The notes below the pieces were generated by a model that was given only the letters and a program-made list of their open reading frames with translations, was not told the DNA's origin and did not search any database. A stretch of 64,000 nt of DNA from UBA12088 sp041920275. Lineage in GTDB: Bacteria; Patescibacteriota; Minisyncoccia; Phycocordibacterales; UBA12088. The translations under genes were made by a program, and so were the position numbers. This document shows positions 33,865 to 43,387 of the stretch, one piece after another; position 1 is the first letter of the stretch, and each line of letters starts with the position of its first letter. Where the stretch lies: positions 1 through 64,000 of the forward strand of contig JAYRSE010000007.1 in the NCBI GenBank assembly GCA_041920275.1. Reading direction: 5' to 3'.

Positions 33865-34938
33865 TTATCGTGCAAGCGCACGAGTCAGCACATGGTCTAC
33901 AAATTGGGGCAACGTAGCGCCAACGGATTCGACCGCCTTTGGCAAGAGTGACGTGTTGGTAAGCCCCGGAAGTGTGTTCACCTCGAGAAAGTATATGCCG
34001 TCGCGTCCCAGTATGAAATCGCTTCGCGAGTAGTCGCGCAAACCGAGTGCCCGGTGCACGTAGCGCGCAAGCGCGATGAGCGCACGAGTGGTTTCCGGCC
34101 GCACGGGCGCCGGGCAGAGCTCACGCGCATGGCCGGCGTACTTTTCCTCATAGTCGAACCAGGTATTCTTGGTGGGTACCACCTCGACCGGCGGAAACAC
34201 GTAGTGCTCCTCCCCGCGAAAATCGTCGAGGACCGCGACCGTCACTTCTCTGCCCCTCACATACTGTTCCACCAATATCTGCTCCGCATGTTCGAACGCA
34301 AAGAGCACCGCATACAAGAACTCGTCGCGCGAACGCACCACGCTCATCCCGAGCGACGAGCCGCCGTTCATGGGCTTCACCACAAGCGGTGGAGAAAGCC
34401 GCTCGAAGACACGACTAAGCTCGTCCTCATCGGCGGGCGCACTGAGCACGACGTCGGCGGGAAAGAGCATTTGTACCCGCCCCTCACTCTGCACCGCCCC
34501 CATGTCGACTCCCCGACGAAGCGAGGGGTCGTACACGTACACCGGTCGGTACCCCGCTCCCGTGTGCGACAGGTCTCCATCATACGACCTGCGAAAAAGC
34601 TCTCGTTTGGTAAGCTCCTTGTGGGTGGCCACACCCGAAGCGAGCGCGGACGAGCCGGTATACCGCACCCGATGCATGTCCATGTACCGTTGAAGCGCTC
34701 CGTCTTCACCATACTTACCGTGGAGTGCGTTGAACACCACGTCCACCTGCCCCAATGCGCGAGCGGGCTCGATCGGCTTGCCGCGTATGTGCCACACGCC
34801 TTGCCGGTCGATAAAGAGATCAACCGGCTCATAGCGCTCCCGTGGGACCTGCTGCAGGACATTTCTTCCGGTCTTCAGAGAGACCTCGTACTCGGGCGAA
34901 GGGCCGCCGCGCATCACTCCCACACGTGGCTTGAACAT
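33865..34938 (-). CDS. ddl: D-alanine--D-alanine ligase
   Basis: A 357-residue ATP-grasp ligase: VGVMRGGPSPEYEVSLKTG at the start, FNALHGKYGEDGALQ, YTGSSALASGVATHKELTK, VVKPMNGGSSLGM and the Mg-binding FLEVNTLPGLTNTS. It makes the D-Ala-D-Ala dipeptide for the peptidoglycan stem, implying a cell wall. SSLGM differs slightly from the usual SSVGV. The start at 34938 is chosen because TATACT (34945-34950 complement) is 6 nt upstream. It lies just 3' of a convergent terminator. Confidence 0.95.
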   Translation of the reverse strand: MFKPRVGVMRGGPSPEYEVSLKTGRNVLQQVPRERYEPVDLFIDRQGVWHIRGKPIEPARALGQVDVVFNALHGKYGEDGALQRYMDMHRVRYTGSSALASGVATHKELTKRELFRRSYDGDLSHTGAGYRPVYVYDPSLRRGVDMGAVQSEGRVQMLFPADVVLSAPADEDELSRVFERLSPPLVVKPMNGGSSLGMSVVRSRDEFLYAVLFAFEHAEQILVEQYVRGREVTVAVLDDFRGEEHYVFPPVEVVPTKNTWFDYEEKYAGHARELCPAPVRPETTRALIALARYVHRALGLRDYSRSDFILGRDGIYFLEVNTLPGLTNTSLLPKAVESVGATLPQFVDHVLTRALAR

Positions 34939-35034
34939 GACTACAGTATACCAGCTGTCACCGCCTCGATACCACTCCCCACAATGCACCGCGGTCGACA
35001 TAGTGCGAGCGTTGCCAAAGGAGGTGCACCCCGC

Positions 35035-36315
35035 TCACGCCTCTCGCGCGCGTTTCCCCACGAGCGCACGTCGCCTCACTGCGCGGTGTTTGGCGATCGA
35101 AAAGCGGTGCGCTTCGGCGTTCGCAAGGAGCGCCTCGCGCGCATGGGTGGTGCGCCACGTGAGCGCGCCGATAAGCTCCTTGGGTCGGTGATGCTCGTCC
35201 TTGGTGACCGCGACCACGGGTAATTCGATACCAATCTCGCGCATGACCGCGCGTGCGACATTGAGCTGTGCCTTACCACCATCGACCACGAGCACGCGCG
35301 GATACTCCCACTCCGGATGGCCGAAACGCCGCATCAGCACCTCGCGCAACGCCGCAGTGTCGTTGCTCTGCGTCACGCTGCGGATTGTGAACGAGCGGTA
35401 CTCGCTCGTGCGCGGCTCCCCGCCCACGACGACCGTCATGACCCCGACCATATCCCCGCCCTGCAAATGCGCCACGTCGTACGCTTCCACACGTACCTCG
35501 TCGCACTCGCGCTCCGCATCGTCCGCACCCCGACGAAGAAGCGATACGTCGTTTATGTGTCGCAATGCTTCGATCTGTCGTTTGATGCGCTGTGCCTCCT
35601 CGAACGCTTCTTTGCGCGCGCACGCATGCATATCGCGCTCCAGACTTCGCAGCAGATGTTGCTTCTTTCCTTCGAACAAAAGCCGCAGGTGCTTTACCGT
35701 GCGCGCATACTCATTTTCGGTCGTACCTTCGGGCGGATACACGCCGATCGACTCGTTGAAACGGAGCTTTCGATCCGCTCGCGCACGAAGAGAAAGCACG
35801 GGAAGCGTGGTATCGTAAAATGGAAATATTTTTCGAATGAGCTTGAGCGCTTCTTTGAGTTGTGCGGCGTGAACGAACGGGCCGAAGTATGGCGGTTCCG
35901 CATCCACATTCGACGTCGATGCATGCTCGCGCAGTTTCGCTTCGAGCTCCTTCCCTCGCACCACGAGCACTCGTGGAAACGGTTCGTGAACGGTCAACAC
36001 CACATAGTTCCAACTCTTGTCGTCCTTGTCGCGCGTATTGTAGCGGGGCTTGAGCTCCTTGATACACTTCGCCTCCAGAATGAGCGCCTCGAGCACGCTA
36101 TCGGTCGCACGGAAGTCCACCCGCTTCGCCTCCTCCACCATGTGCACCATGTGAAGACCGCGTGTCGTCGCAAGGTCTGCCGCAAAGTAACTGCGCACCC
36201 GATCGGTAAGCGACGTCGCCTTGCCTACATAGAGCACCTCGCGGCGAGCACCGATGAAAAAATACACGCCCGGAGTATCGGGCAAGGCGGAAACACTGGG
36301 GTGAGCGCGCAACAT
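35035..36315 (-). CDS. uvrC: Excinuclease ABC subunit C, short form without C-terminal HhH
   Basis: A 426-residue UvrC: GIY-YIG domain (PGVYFFIGARREVLYVGKA), a UVR UvrB-contact helix (EEAQRIKRQIEAL, residues ~210-225), and the RNase H-like 5'-nuclease (VEAYDVAHLQGGDMVGVM and VVDGGKAQL). It ends AVRRRALVGKRAREA, where most UvrC proteins (~600 aa) continue into a tandem helix-hairpin-helix DNA-binding domain. That domain is missing, so damage-site binding may rely on UvrB. The ATG at 36315 follows TATCAT by 8 nt; starts at 36333 and 36351 are upstream of this promoter. It clusters with uvrA and uvrB. Confidence 0.93.
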   Translation of the reverse strand: MLRAHPSVSALPDTPGVYFFIGARREVLYVGKATSLTDRVRSYFAADLATTRGLHMVHMVEEAKRVDFRATDSVLEALILEAKCIKELKPRYNTRDKDDKSWNYVVLTVHEPFPRVLVVRGKELEAKLREHASTSNVDAEPPYFGPFVHAAQLKEALKLIRKIFPFYDTTLPVLSLRARADRKLRFNESIGVYPPEGTTENEYARTVKHLRLLFEGKKQHLLRSLERDMHACARKEAFEEAQRIKRQIEALRHINDVSLLRRGADDAERECDEVRVEAYDVAHLQGGDMVGVMTVVVGGEPRTSEYRSFTIRSVTQSNDTAALREVLMRRFGHPEWEYPRVLVVDGGKAQLNVARAVMREIGIELPVVAVTKDEHHRPKELIGALTWRTTHAREALLANAEAHRFSIAKHRAVRRRALVGKRAREA

Positions 36316-36405
36316 ACGCACTGATGATACCAACATATCCACCATGCGCAAATGGATCGCAGAAAAACGATCGTCGCCCGTACGGGCGACGAAGGCGCTT
36401 CTCCA

Positions 36406-36666
36406 TTACATTCTCCGAGTCATGCGACGCTTCGCGGCATCGATACGGAGGCCACGCTCTTTTGCGGCAATGAGGAACGCCTTATACATGCGACGGTACA
36501 GGAGACCGCGAACATTCTCTCGCTCGAAGAGCGAACGTATGAACGCGACATCCTCGGGGGTGTTGATCCATCTGAATTTCTTGTACGCGAACAGGTCCGC
36601 AAGCGGTCTCGGCCCGTACGCGAGCAAGGCGCTCAGGTGATGCATGGTGCGGTTCGAAATGCTCAT
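36406..36666 (-). CDS. Hypothetical small basic protein between uvrA and uvrC
   Basis: An 86-residue protein starting MSISNRTMHHLSALLAYGPRP. AAG-GAG lies 6 nt before the ATG at 36666. It is rich in Arg and aromatic residues (FAYKKFRWINTPEDVAF) and ends RIDAAKRRMTRRM. The family is not recognised. A TATACT (near 36730) may drive it separately. Its position inside the UvrABC cluster is noted, but no role in repair can be inferred from the sequence. Confidence 0.5.
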   Translation of the reverse strand: MSISNRTMHHLSALLAYGPRPLADLFAYKKFRWINTPEDVAFIRSLFERENVRGLLYRRMYKAFLIAAKERGLRIDAAKRRMTRRM

Positions 36667-36759
36667 CGAACGCTCCTTCGGCATAGCGCCGACGCGGCAA
36701 AGAAAGGGCGATGTTCTAGACTGCAAGTATACACCACACGCCACGTCGATCCAAGCGCA

Positions 36760-39348
36760 CTATCCCAAGACCTTTTTCAGATACGCACCCGTGTACGAGC
36801 CCTTGCTTCGCGCCACCTGCTCCGGGGTGCCCTTCGCCACGATCCTGCCTCCACCCGTACCGCCGTCGGGGCCGATATCGATGAGCCAGTCGCACGACTT
36901 GATCACCTCCATATTGTGCTCGATCAAGAGCACCGTATTACCGCGCTTCACGAGCTCTTGCAGGATATCGATCAACCGGCGTACATCGTCGTAGTGAAGA
37001 CCGATCGTCGGCTCGTCGAGAAGGTATATGGTCTTTTGGGTGTACGGTCGGTAGAGCTCGCTCGAGATCTTCACCCGTTGCGCCTCACCTCCGGAAAGCG
37101 TGTTCGCACTTTGACCAAGCTCCAGGTACCCGAGCCCCACATCGGAAAGCGTTTTCAGTCTATCGTAGATCTGCGGAATGTCGACGAAAAAATCAAGCGC
37201 TTCATCGACCGACAGGTGTAGCACATCGTACACATTCTTCTTCTTGTACCGCACCTCGAGCGTGTCCTTGGTGAAGCGCTTGCCGTCGCACACATCACAG
37301 GTCACGTAGACGGTCGGCAGAAAGTGCATCTCGACCGCGATGGTGCCGTTGCCCTGGCACGCCTCGCACCGACCGCTCCCTCTGTTCTGGGCCACATTGA
37401 AAGAAAAGCGAGATGCTTTCCACCCCCGTGCGCGTGACTCCTCCAAAGCGGCGAAGAGCTCGCGAATGTACGACCATGCGCCGGTGTAGGTGGCGGGGTT
37501 GCTGCGCGGAGTACGGCCGATCGGCGACTGATCGATAAGAACGACCCGCGAAAGATACTCCGTCCCGGTCATACCACCGATATTGAAAAGTTCGTTCGAA
37601 CGATGCTCCTTCTCCAACCGTGCACGGAGGTTCTTATACAAGAGCTCGTACATGAACGTCGATTTTCCCGAACCGGAAACACCGGTCACACACACGAGGC
37701 GTCCGAGTGGCACGTCCGCATTGAGGTCACGGATATTGAACGCACTGCCGCCACGAATACGCACCCAGCCGCGGTCCTCATCTCGCCGCTTTTCCGGAAC
37801 GGGTATCTCTTCCTCTTTGCGCAGGTACGCGAGCGTTCGCGAACCGCTCTCGTTCTTCTTTGCTGTGAGGAGCTCTTCGAGCCAGCCGGACACCACGACC
37901 TTACCACCATGCACTCCCGCGCCGGGCCCGATGTCCACGATATAGTCGGAAGCGAAAATCGTGTCCTCGTCGTGCTCGACCACGATAATGGTGTTGCCGA
38001 GGTCGCGAAGCGCGGTCAGGGTCTTGATGAGCCGATCGTTGTCGCGCTGGTGCAGGCCTATCGTCGGTTCGTCGAGCACATAAAGCGCCCCCACCAGTCC
38101 GCTCCCGAGCTGACTTGCAAGACGGATGCGCTGCGCTTCCCCACCCGAGAGCGTGTTCGCGCGACGATCGAGCGTCAGGTACTCGATGCCGACGTTTTGC
38201 ATGAACGTGAGCCGCGCTTCGATCTCTTTAAGGACCACGCTCGCTATCTCGCGCTCCTTTTCGGAAAGCGAGAGGTCACGCATGAAGGTGTGCGCGTCAT
38301 CGATCGAGAGCGCAGTGAGCTCCACGATGTTCTTGCCGGCACCCGCACCGCCACCCACAAGTACGTGGAGGGCCTCCGGACGCAATCGTGCGCCACTACA
38401 TACGGCACATGTCTCCTCATGAAAAAAACCGGTGGTGCCGAGTCCGTTGCATGCTTCGCACGCACCATACGGAGAGTTGAAAGAAAAGAGGCGCGGTTCC
38501 ACCTCCGGAAACGCAACACCGCACGCCGCGCACACGAACTTCGAAGAAAGCGTCTGTGCGGTACCGTCGGGAGACTCGATCTCTATGAGACCGTCGGACT
38601 CGCGGAGTGCAAGCTCGATCGCTTCCGCAAGTCGCTCACGTGCATCCCGTTCTCCCGACCGCAGTGCGCTTGCGTGAATCTCATCCACGAGCGCGCTGAT
38701 CGTGTGCCGCACATGCTTGGCAAGCACGATCTTCTCCCGAAGCGGGTACTCGACGCCATCGATCCGCACCCGCTCGTATCCCTTACCCAGCAGATCGTAG
38801 AGCAACTGGTAATACTCACCCTTACGTCCCACCACAATGGGCGACCAAAGTCGCACCTTGCCACTGTCGTAGGTTACTCCGAGCACCTCCTTGGTATGTT
38901 TCTGAGCACCGCCCTCGACCGCATCGAACACCACACGCTGCATCTCCTCGCGCGAGAGCTTACGTACCGGCTTGCCACACCCGACACAATATGCGACTCC
39001 GATGCGGGCATACAGTATGCGGAGATAATCATAGATCTCCGTGATCGTAGCGACCGTCGAGCGCGGGTTGTTCGAGCGCGACTTCTGATCGATGGATATG
39101 GCAGGCGAAAGGCCGCGTATCTCATCGACGTCGGGCTTCTGCATTTGATTCAGGAATTGGCGCGCGTACGCAGAAAGCGACTCGACGTAGCGCCGCTGTC
39201 CTTCGGCGAAGATCGTGTCGAACGCGAGTGACGACTTGCCGGATCCGGAAAGACCGGTGAACACGATCATTTTATTTCGCGGCATCTCGACCGTGACATT
39301 CCGCAGATTGTGGGTGCGCGCACCTTTGACGATGATAATATCTTGCAT
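36760..39348 (-). CDS. uvrA: Excinuclease ABC subunit A
   Basis: An 862-residue tandem ABC ATPase: first Walker A FTGLSGSGKSSLAFDT, signature LSGGEAQRIRLASQLGSGL with GALYVLDEPTIGLHQRD, second Walker A VTGVSGSGKSTFMYEL and second signature LSGGEAQRVKISSEL. Zinc modules are visible at CVCGCGK-like YCVGCGKPV, CAACG...CEACNGLG and CEACQGNG...CDVCDGK. It scans DNA for bulky damage and loads UvrB. It is shorter than the usual ~940 residues. The start at 39348 (MQDIIIVKG) is fixed by homology; the frame is open to 39411. Confidence 0.97.
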   Translation of the reverse strand: MQDIIIVKGARTHNLRNVTVEMPRNKMIVFTGLSGSGKSSLAFDTIFAEGQRRYVESLSAYARQFLNQMQKPDVDEIRGLSPAISIDQKSRSNNPRSTVATITEIYDYLRILYARIGVAYCVGCGKPVRKLSREEMQRVVFDAVEGGAQKHTKEVLGVTYDSGKVRLWSPIVVGRKGEYYQLLYDLLGKGYERVRIDGVEYPLREKIVLAKHVRHTISALVDEIHASALRSGERDARERLAEAIELALRESDGLIEIESPDGTAQTLSSKFVCAACGVAFPEVEPRLFSFNSPYGACEACNGLGTTGFFHEETCAVCSGARLRPEALHVLVGGGAGAGKNIVELTALSIDDAHTFMRDLSLSEKEREIASVVLKEIEARLTFMQNVGIEYLTLDRRANTLSGGEAQRIRLASQLGSGLVGALYVLDEPTIGLHQRDNDRLIKTLTALRDLGNTIIVVEHDEDTIFASDYIVDIGPGAGVHGGKVVVSGWLEELLTAKKNESGSRTLAYLRKEEEIPVPEKRRDEDRGWVRIRGGSAFNIRDLNADVPLGRLVCVTGVSGSGKSTFMYELLYKNLRARLEKEHRSNELFNIGGMTGTEYLSRVVLIDQSPIGRTPRSNPATYTGAWSYIRELFAALEESRARGWKASRFSFNVAQNRGSGRCEACQGNGTIAVEMHFLPTVYVTCDVCDGKRFTKDTLEVRYKKKNVYDVLHLSVDEALDFFVDIPQIYDRLKTLSDVGLGYLELGQSANTLSGGEAQRVKISSELYRPYTQKTIYLLDEPTIGLHYDDVRRLIDILQELVKRGNTVLLIEHNMEVIKSCDWLIDIGPDGGTGGGRIVAKGTPEQVARSKGSYTGAYLKKVLG

Positions 39349-39507
39349 GAGGTAATGTGCGGAACAGTAACGAGTGTCCGCAGCACGAGTGTACCACTCT
39401 CTTATCCACACTCCAACCGTGTTACAACTCGGGTCTGTGCGGTACGCTTATCATGCAAGTCGTTCGTTTTAGAAACGACACGCTTTTCAAACATCCATAT
39501 GATACAC

Positions 39508-39702
39508 ATGCGACAACCATTCTACTCGATCGCTTCCGCTGCGACGTACCTGTTGTGCGCCATCGGTCTCGGCTTGCTTGCCGCCACACCCGATGCGGTT
39601 TTACTGTTCGGCACGACCGCCCCATCCTCCGCTCTATGGGCTCTGTGCGGACTCATGTTCCTTATGGCGTACTTTTCGCTCGTACACCTGAAGTTCAAGT
39701 AG
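39508..39702 (+). CDS. Small two-span membrane protein
   Basis: A 64-residue hydrophobic protein starting MRQPFYSIASAATYLLCAIG with two predicted transmembrane helices and a short basic end (HLKFK). TATGAT lies 4-5 nt before the ATG at 39508; an in-frame ATG at 39499 overlaps it. Its 3' end overlaps the uvrB stop by 8 bases, convergently. The function is unknown. Confidence 0.5.
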   Translation: MRQPFYSIASAATYLLCAIGLGLLAATPDAVLLFGTTAPSSALWALCGLMFLMAYFSLVHLKFK

Positions 39703-41743
39703 CGGTCTTCCCGACCTCGTGTTCCGATTCAAGCGCGCGTATCTCATCGCGTAGCAATGCCGCAGTCTCAAAGTCCAACCGTTTGACCGCTTGTTGCATC
39801 TGAGCGCGCTTTTCCTTAATGAGCGCGGAGACACTCTTCCCGCGCGCATGGTCGAGAACGAGCAATGAGTGCACGGCCTTTTGGTGCTCGTTGCGCATGG
39901 TCTCGGTGATATCTTTGATCGCTTTGCGGACCGTGGTCGGGGTGATGTGGTGTTTGGAGTTGTACGCCTGCTGTATCACGCGACGCCGTTCCGTTTCGTC
40001 GATCGCGCGACGCATCGACTCGGTCATCCCATCGGCGTAAAGCAATACCCTGCCGTTCACATTGCGTGCGGCCCTGCCTATCGTCTGTATGAGCGACGTC
40101 TCCGAACGCAAGAATCCTTCTTTGTCGGCATCGAGTATTCCCACCAGAGAAACTTCCGGCAGATCGAGCCCTTCTCGAAGCAGGTTCACTCCCACAAGCA
40201 CATCGAACTCGCCTTTGCGAAACTTGGTGAGTATCTCGATGCGGTCGATCGTCTTTATGTCGCTGTGCAGGTACTCCGCCGCAACTCCTTTATCGCGCAA
40301 AAAGCCCGCGAGGTCCTCCGCCATCTTTTTCGTGAGCGTGGTCACAAGCGCACGTTCCCCCGCTTTCATCGCCCTCTGCGCTTCAATGATGAAATCGCGC
40401 ACCTGCCCTTGGTAGGAGCCACCGCTCACGATCGGTCGCACGATGATCTCGGGGTCCAAAAGTCCCGTGGGGCGAATGATCTGCTCGACCGTGGCACCGT
40501 TGGGGGGCACGGAAAGCCCGCGCTCGTAGGCGGCAGGAGTCGCACTCGTGTAGATGATCTGCCCGACCCGTTCGTTGAACTCATCGAACATGAGCGGGCG
40601 ATTGTCGAGCGCGGAAGGAAGACGAAACCCGTGCTCGACCAATGTTTCCTTCCGAGCCCGATCTCCCGCATACATACCCGAAAGTTGCGGCACGGTCACA
40701 TGCGACTCATCGATCACGGTGAGAAAGTCAGGTGTTCCATCGGGCAGGTGCGGAAAATACGAGAGCAGGCTGTGCGGTGGCTCACCCGCTTTTCTCCCGT
40801 CAAAATGGCGAGAATAGTTCTCGATGCCGTTGCAGTACCCAACCTCGCGAATGAGTGCGAGATCGTGCATGGTGCGCCGTTTCAAACGCTCATGTTCAAG
40901 CACTTTGCCACGCTTTTCGAGCTCCTTGAGGCGGACGGTAAGCTCGTGCCGTATGTCATGAAGCGCCCGCTTCGTGTCTTCCGCTGAAGTGATGAAATGT
41001 TTGGCCGGAAAGAGGAAAAGGGTGTCATGCGTGCGTACGATCACCCGCGATATGGCGTCGATCTCTTCGATCGCTTGCAGTCGATCTCCAGAAAAAGTGT
41101 ACCGATAGATCACACGCTCGTTGGTCGGCATCACCTCGACCATACTACCGCGCGCACGGAAAAGACCGGGCTCAAGGTCCGCACTCGTCCGGGAGAAGTG
41201 AATGCGTACCAGCTCCCGAATGAACGCCGTGCGATCGAGCGGCATACCGCATTCGGAGCGCAGGTGCACTTTCTCATACTCCGCGGGACTTCCAAGGCCG
41301 TAGATGCACGACACGGACGCGACCACGATCACATCGCGTCGGGTAAGGAGCGCCTGGGTCGACGCGTGTCGCAAGCGCTCTATCTCCGCGTTCACCATCG
41401 CTTCCTTTTCTATGTAGGTGTCGGAAACCGGCATGTACGCTTCCGGTTGATAGAAGTCATAGTAGGACACGAAGTAGTGCACCGCATTGTCGGGAAAGAA
41501 CTCGCGATACTCCTGTGCCAGTTGCGCTGCAAGTGTTTTGTTATGGGCGATCACGAGCGCGGGCTTTCGCACCTGAGCTATCACGTTGGCGATCGTGTAG
41601 GTCTTGCCGGTGCCGGTCGCCCCGAGGAGTGTCTGATGCCGCAGTCCGTCTTGCACGCCCGACACCAGTGCGCGTATCGCTTCCGGCTGGTCGCCGGCGG
41701 GAGGAAACGGGCTGTGGAGAGAAAAGTCGGGTGATGTTGACAT
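39695..41743 (-). CDS. uvrB: Excinuclease ABC subunit B
   Basis: A 682-residue damage-recognition helicase. It has Walker A LLGATGTGKTYTIANV, the beta-hairpin VSYYDFYQPEAYMP used for damage verification, DESHVTVPQL, the helicase motif VGVNLLREGLDLPEVSLV and QTIGRAARN. The C-terminal UVR domain (QAVKRLDFETAALLRDEIRAL) contacts UvrC. Full length. The start at 41743 follows TACAAT (41751-41756 complement) by 7 nt. Confidence 0.98.
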   Translation of the reverse strand: MSTSPDFSLHSPFPPAGDQPEAIRALVSGVQDGLRHQTLLGATGTGKTYTIANVIAQVRKPALVIAHNKTLAAQLAQEYREFFPDNAVHYFVSYYDFYQPEAYMPVSDTYIEKEAMVNAEIERLRHASTQALLTRRDVIVVASVSCIYGLGSPAEYEKVHLRSECGMPLDRTAFIRELVRIHFSRTSADLEPGLFRARGSMVEVMPTNERVIYRYTFSGDRLQAIEEIDAISRVIVRTHDTLFLFPAKHFITSAEDTKRALHDIRHELTVRLKELEKRGKVLEHERLKRRTMHDLALIREVGYCNGIENYSRHFDGRKAGEPPHSLLSYFPHLPDGTPDFLTVIDESHVTVPQLSGMYAGDRARKETLVEHGFRLPSALDNRPLMFDEFNERVGQIIYTSATPAAYERGLSVPPNGATVEQIIRPTGLLDPEIIVRPIVSGGSYQGQVRDFIIEAQRAMKAGERALVTTLTKKMAEDLAGFLRDKGVAAEYLHSDIKTIDRIEILTKFRKGEFDVLVGVNLLREGLDLPEVSLVGILDADKEGFLRSETSLIQTIGRAARNVNGRVLLYADGMTESMRRAIDETERRRVIQQAYNSKHHITPTTVRKAIKDITETMRNEHQKAVHSLLVLDHARGKSVSALIKEKRAQMQQAVKRLDFETAALLRDEIRALESEHEVGKTAT

Positions 41744-41801
41744 AATACATATTGTATCGTATCTTGCGTACAGTTTCAACCTGTCAAAGAGGGTGTGGCG
41801 C

Positions 41802-42095
41802 ATGGAGACTGAGAATACCCATGTTCAGGAAGGCGACCATGTCATCCATGATGAGCAGTATGGCACTGTGAAGATCGTGCGCGATCTGCACGGCCATCAT
41901 CCGAAGATCCTGTACCGGGGAGACAAGAAATTTCGAGACGATAAGGAGAGTTGGCATCATGGAACAGAAGCACTCCATGAGGCATTCTCCCTCATGGGGT
42001 TTCGCCTTAACCCGATCTTCCGGAATTTCCGCATCACCACTTATGAAGTGACGCGCGGTGGTCCTTGCGGACTGTTCCTCCTCAAGAAGGAATGA
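41802..42095 (+). CDS. Hypothetical small protein
   Basis: A 97-residue protein starting METENTHVQEGDHVIHDEQYG, His- and charge-rich in the first half (IVRDLHGHHPKILYRGDKK). The opening resembles small beta-barrel (CarD/Tudor-like) segments but is too divergent to assign. A convincing rho-independent terminator follows 7 nt after its stop, which supports it being expressed. It is divergent from uvrB. Confidence 0.5.
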   Translation: METENTHVQEGDHVIHDEQYGTVKIVRDLHGHHPKILYRGDKKFRDDKESWHHGTEALHEAFSLMGFRLNPIFRNFRITTYEVTRGGPCGLFLLKKE

Positions 42096-42101
42096 ACGGC
42101 A

Positions 42102-42140
42102 ATCGGCGTCGAGCAACCCGCTCGGTGCCGATCTTTGTTT
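42102..42140 (+). terminator. Intrinsic terminator after the hypothetical gene
   Basis: A 13-bp stem with two G-T wobbles (42102-42114 with 42120-42132, loop AACCC), followed by CTTTGTTT. Confidence 0.75.
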
Positions 42141-42164
42141 CGGACATTCGGCATGAAAAAATTT

Positions 42165-43340
42165 TCACAGTAGCTCCTGTCGCAATCGTCGCACCAAGCT
42201 CGCGAGGAAATAAAGATTGTGTACGCTCGCAAATGTCGCACCGAGCATCTCATGCGCGATGAAAAGATGCCGAAGGTATGCGCGTGTGTAGCCGGCCCCG
42301 CAGACCATGCACGCACACCCGGGGTCGACCGGCGAAAAGTCTCGCGTATAGCACTCGTTCGTGAGTGACATCTTTACACCTTCGGGTCCGTAGACCATGC
42401 CGGTTCGGGCAAGTCGTGTGGGCTGCACACAGTCGAACAGGTCGACACCCTGCTCCACCCCGCGGATCAAGTCCTCCGGCTCACCGATCCCGAGCAAGTG
42501 ACGCGGCTTCTCGGGCGGGAGCTCATCGGTCACCCACCCGACCGCGGTATCGAGGTCGAGCTTTCGGTAACTGCCTCCGATACCGTACCCGTCGAACTCC
42601 ATGCGGGCGAGCGTGCGAGCGCTTTCCCGGCGCAGGTCCTCGAATCTGCCGCCCTGCACGATACCGAATATCCCTTGTCGCGTCCCCGCTTCAACATTTT
42701 GCCGGTGTGCACGCAGCGAACGTTCCGCCCACCGGTGCGTGCGTTCCATCGCCTCCCGCTGGTACGCGTGGTCCGCTTCGGCTCCGGTGCATTCATCGAA
42801 CGCGAAGAAGATGTCCGCGCCGAGCGCATGTTGTATCTCAACACTCCGCTCGGGAGTGAAGCGGTGGAGCGAGCCGTCGATATGCGACGTGAAGCTCACC
42901 CCCTCTTCGTCGATCTGTGCGAGTTTGCCGTGCGAGGTGGCAACATCCGGATCGAACACACTTGCCACACGCGTATCCGCGTCCAACTCTTCGCGCGACA
43001 CCTTGGAGACCGTTTTTCCGTATGCGGCGCCGAGCGAAAATACCTGAAACCCACCCGAGTCGGTGAGGAGCGGACCGTTCCACCCCATAAACGCATGCAG
43101 TCCGCCGGCGGAGCGGACCGCTTCGCTGCCGGGCTGCAGATGCAAATGGTAGGTGTTCGCGATGATCGTCTGCACACCAACCCCGTGCAGCATATCGACG
43201 GTCACACCCTTCACGGTCGCCTTGGTGCCGACCGCCACGAAGGCAGGCGTCTCGATGTCGCCATGCGGCGTTCGAATGACACCGGCTCGGGCTTTGGAAC
43301 CTCTTGAACGAGCGAGTATCTCGAAAGTGATGGGTTGCAT
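42165..43340 (-). CDS. tgt: tRNA-guanine transglycosylase (queuosine)
   Basis: A 391-residue TIM-barrel enzyme. It has LLTDSGGFQVFSLG (Asp active site), SHIDGSLHRFTPE, FGIVQGGRFEDLRRES, GGSYRKLD in place of GGLAVGE, LFDCVQPTRLARTG with the nucleophile Asp, and the zinc site CACMVCGAGYTRAYLRHL. It swaps guanine 34 for preQ1 or queuine in Asp, Asn, His and Tyr tRNAs, including the tRNA-Asp encoded at 278-350. No preQ1 biosynthesis gene is in the window. The GGLAVGE change to GIGGSYRKL is typical variation rather than loss. Confidence 0.96.
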   Translation of the reverse strand: MQPITFEILARSRGSKARAGVIRTPHGDIETPAFVAVGTKATVKGVTVDMLHGVGVQTIIANTYHLHLQPGSEAVRSAGGLHAFMGWNGPLLTDSGGFQVFSLGAAYGKTVSKVSREELDADTRVASVFDPDVATSHGKLAQIDEEGVSFTSHIDGSLHRFTPERSVEIQHALGADIFFAFDECTGAEADHAYQREAMERTHRWAERSLRAHRQNVEAGTRQGIFGIVQGGRFEDLRRESARTLARMEFDGYGIGGSYRKLDLDTAVGWVTDELPPEKPRHLLGIGEPEDLIRGVEQGVDLFDCVQPTRLARTGMVYGPEGVKMSLTNECYTRDFSPVDPGCACMVCGAGYTRAYLRHLFIAHEMLGATFASVHNLYFLASLVRRLRQELL

Positions 43341-43387
43341 GGATAGCTTGATACGTGTCGACAGCAGCGCGACAGGTGTTTCGTATC

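Noticed and set aside
37603..39231. A 542-codon plus-strand open frame opposite uvrA.
   Set aside because: Same explanation: full overlap with a conserved gene, no promoter or ribosome site, and composition of an antisense frame.
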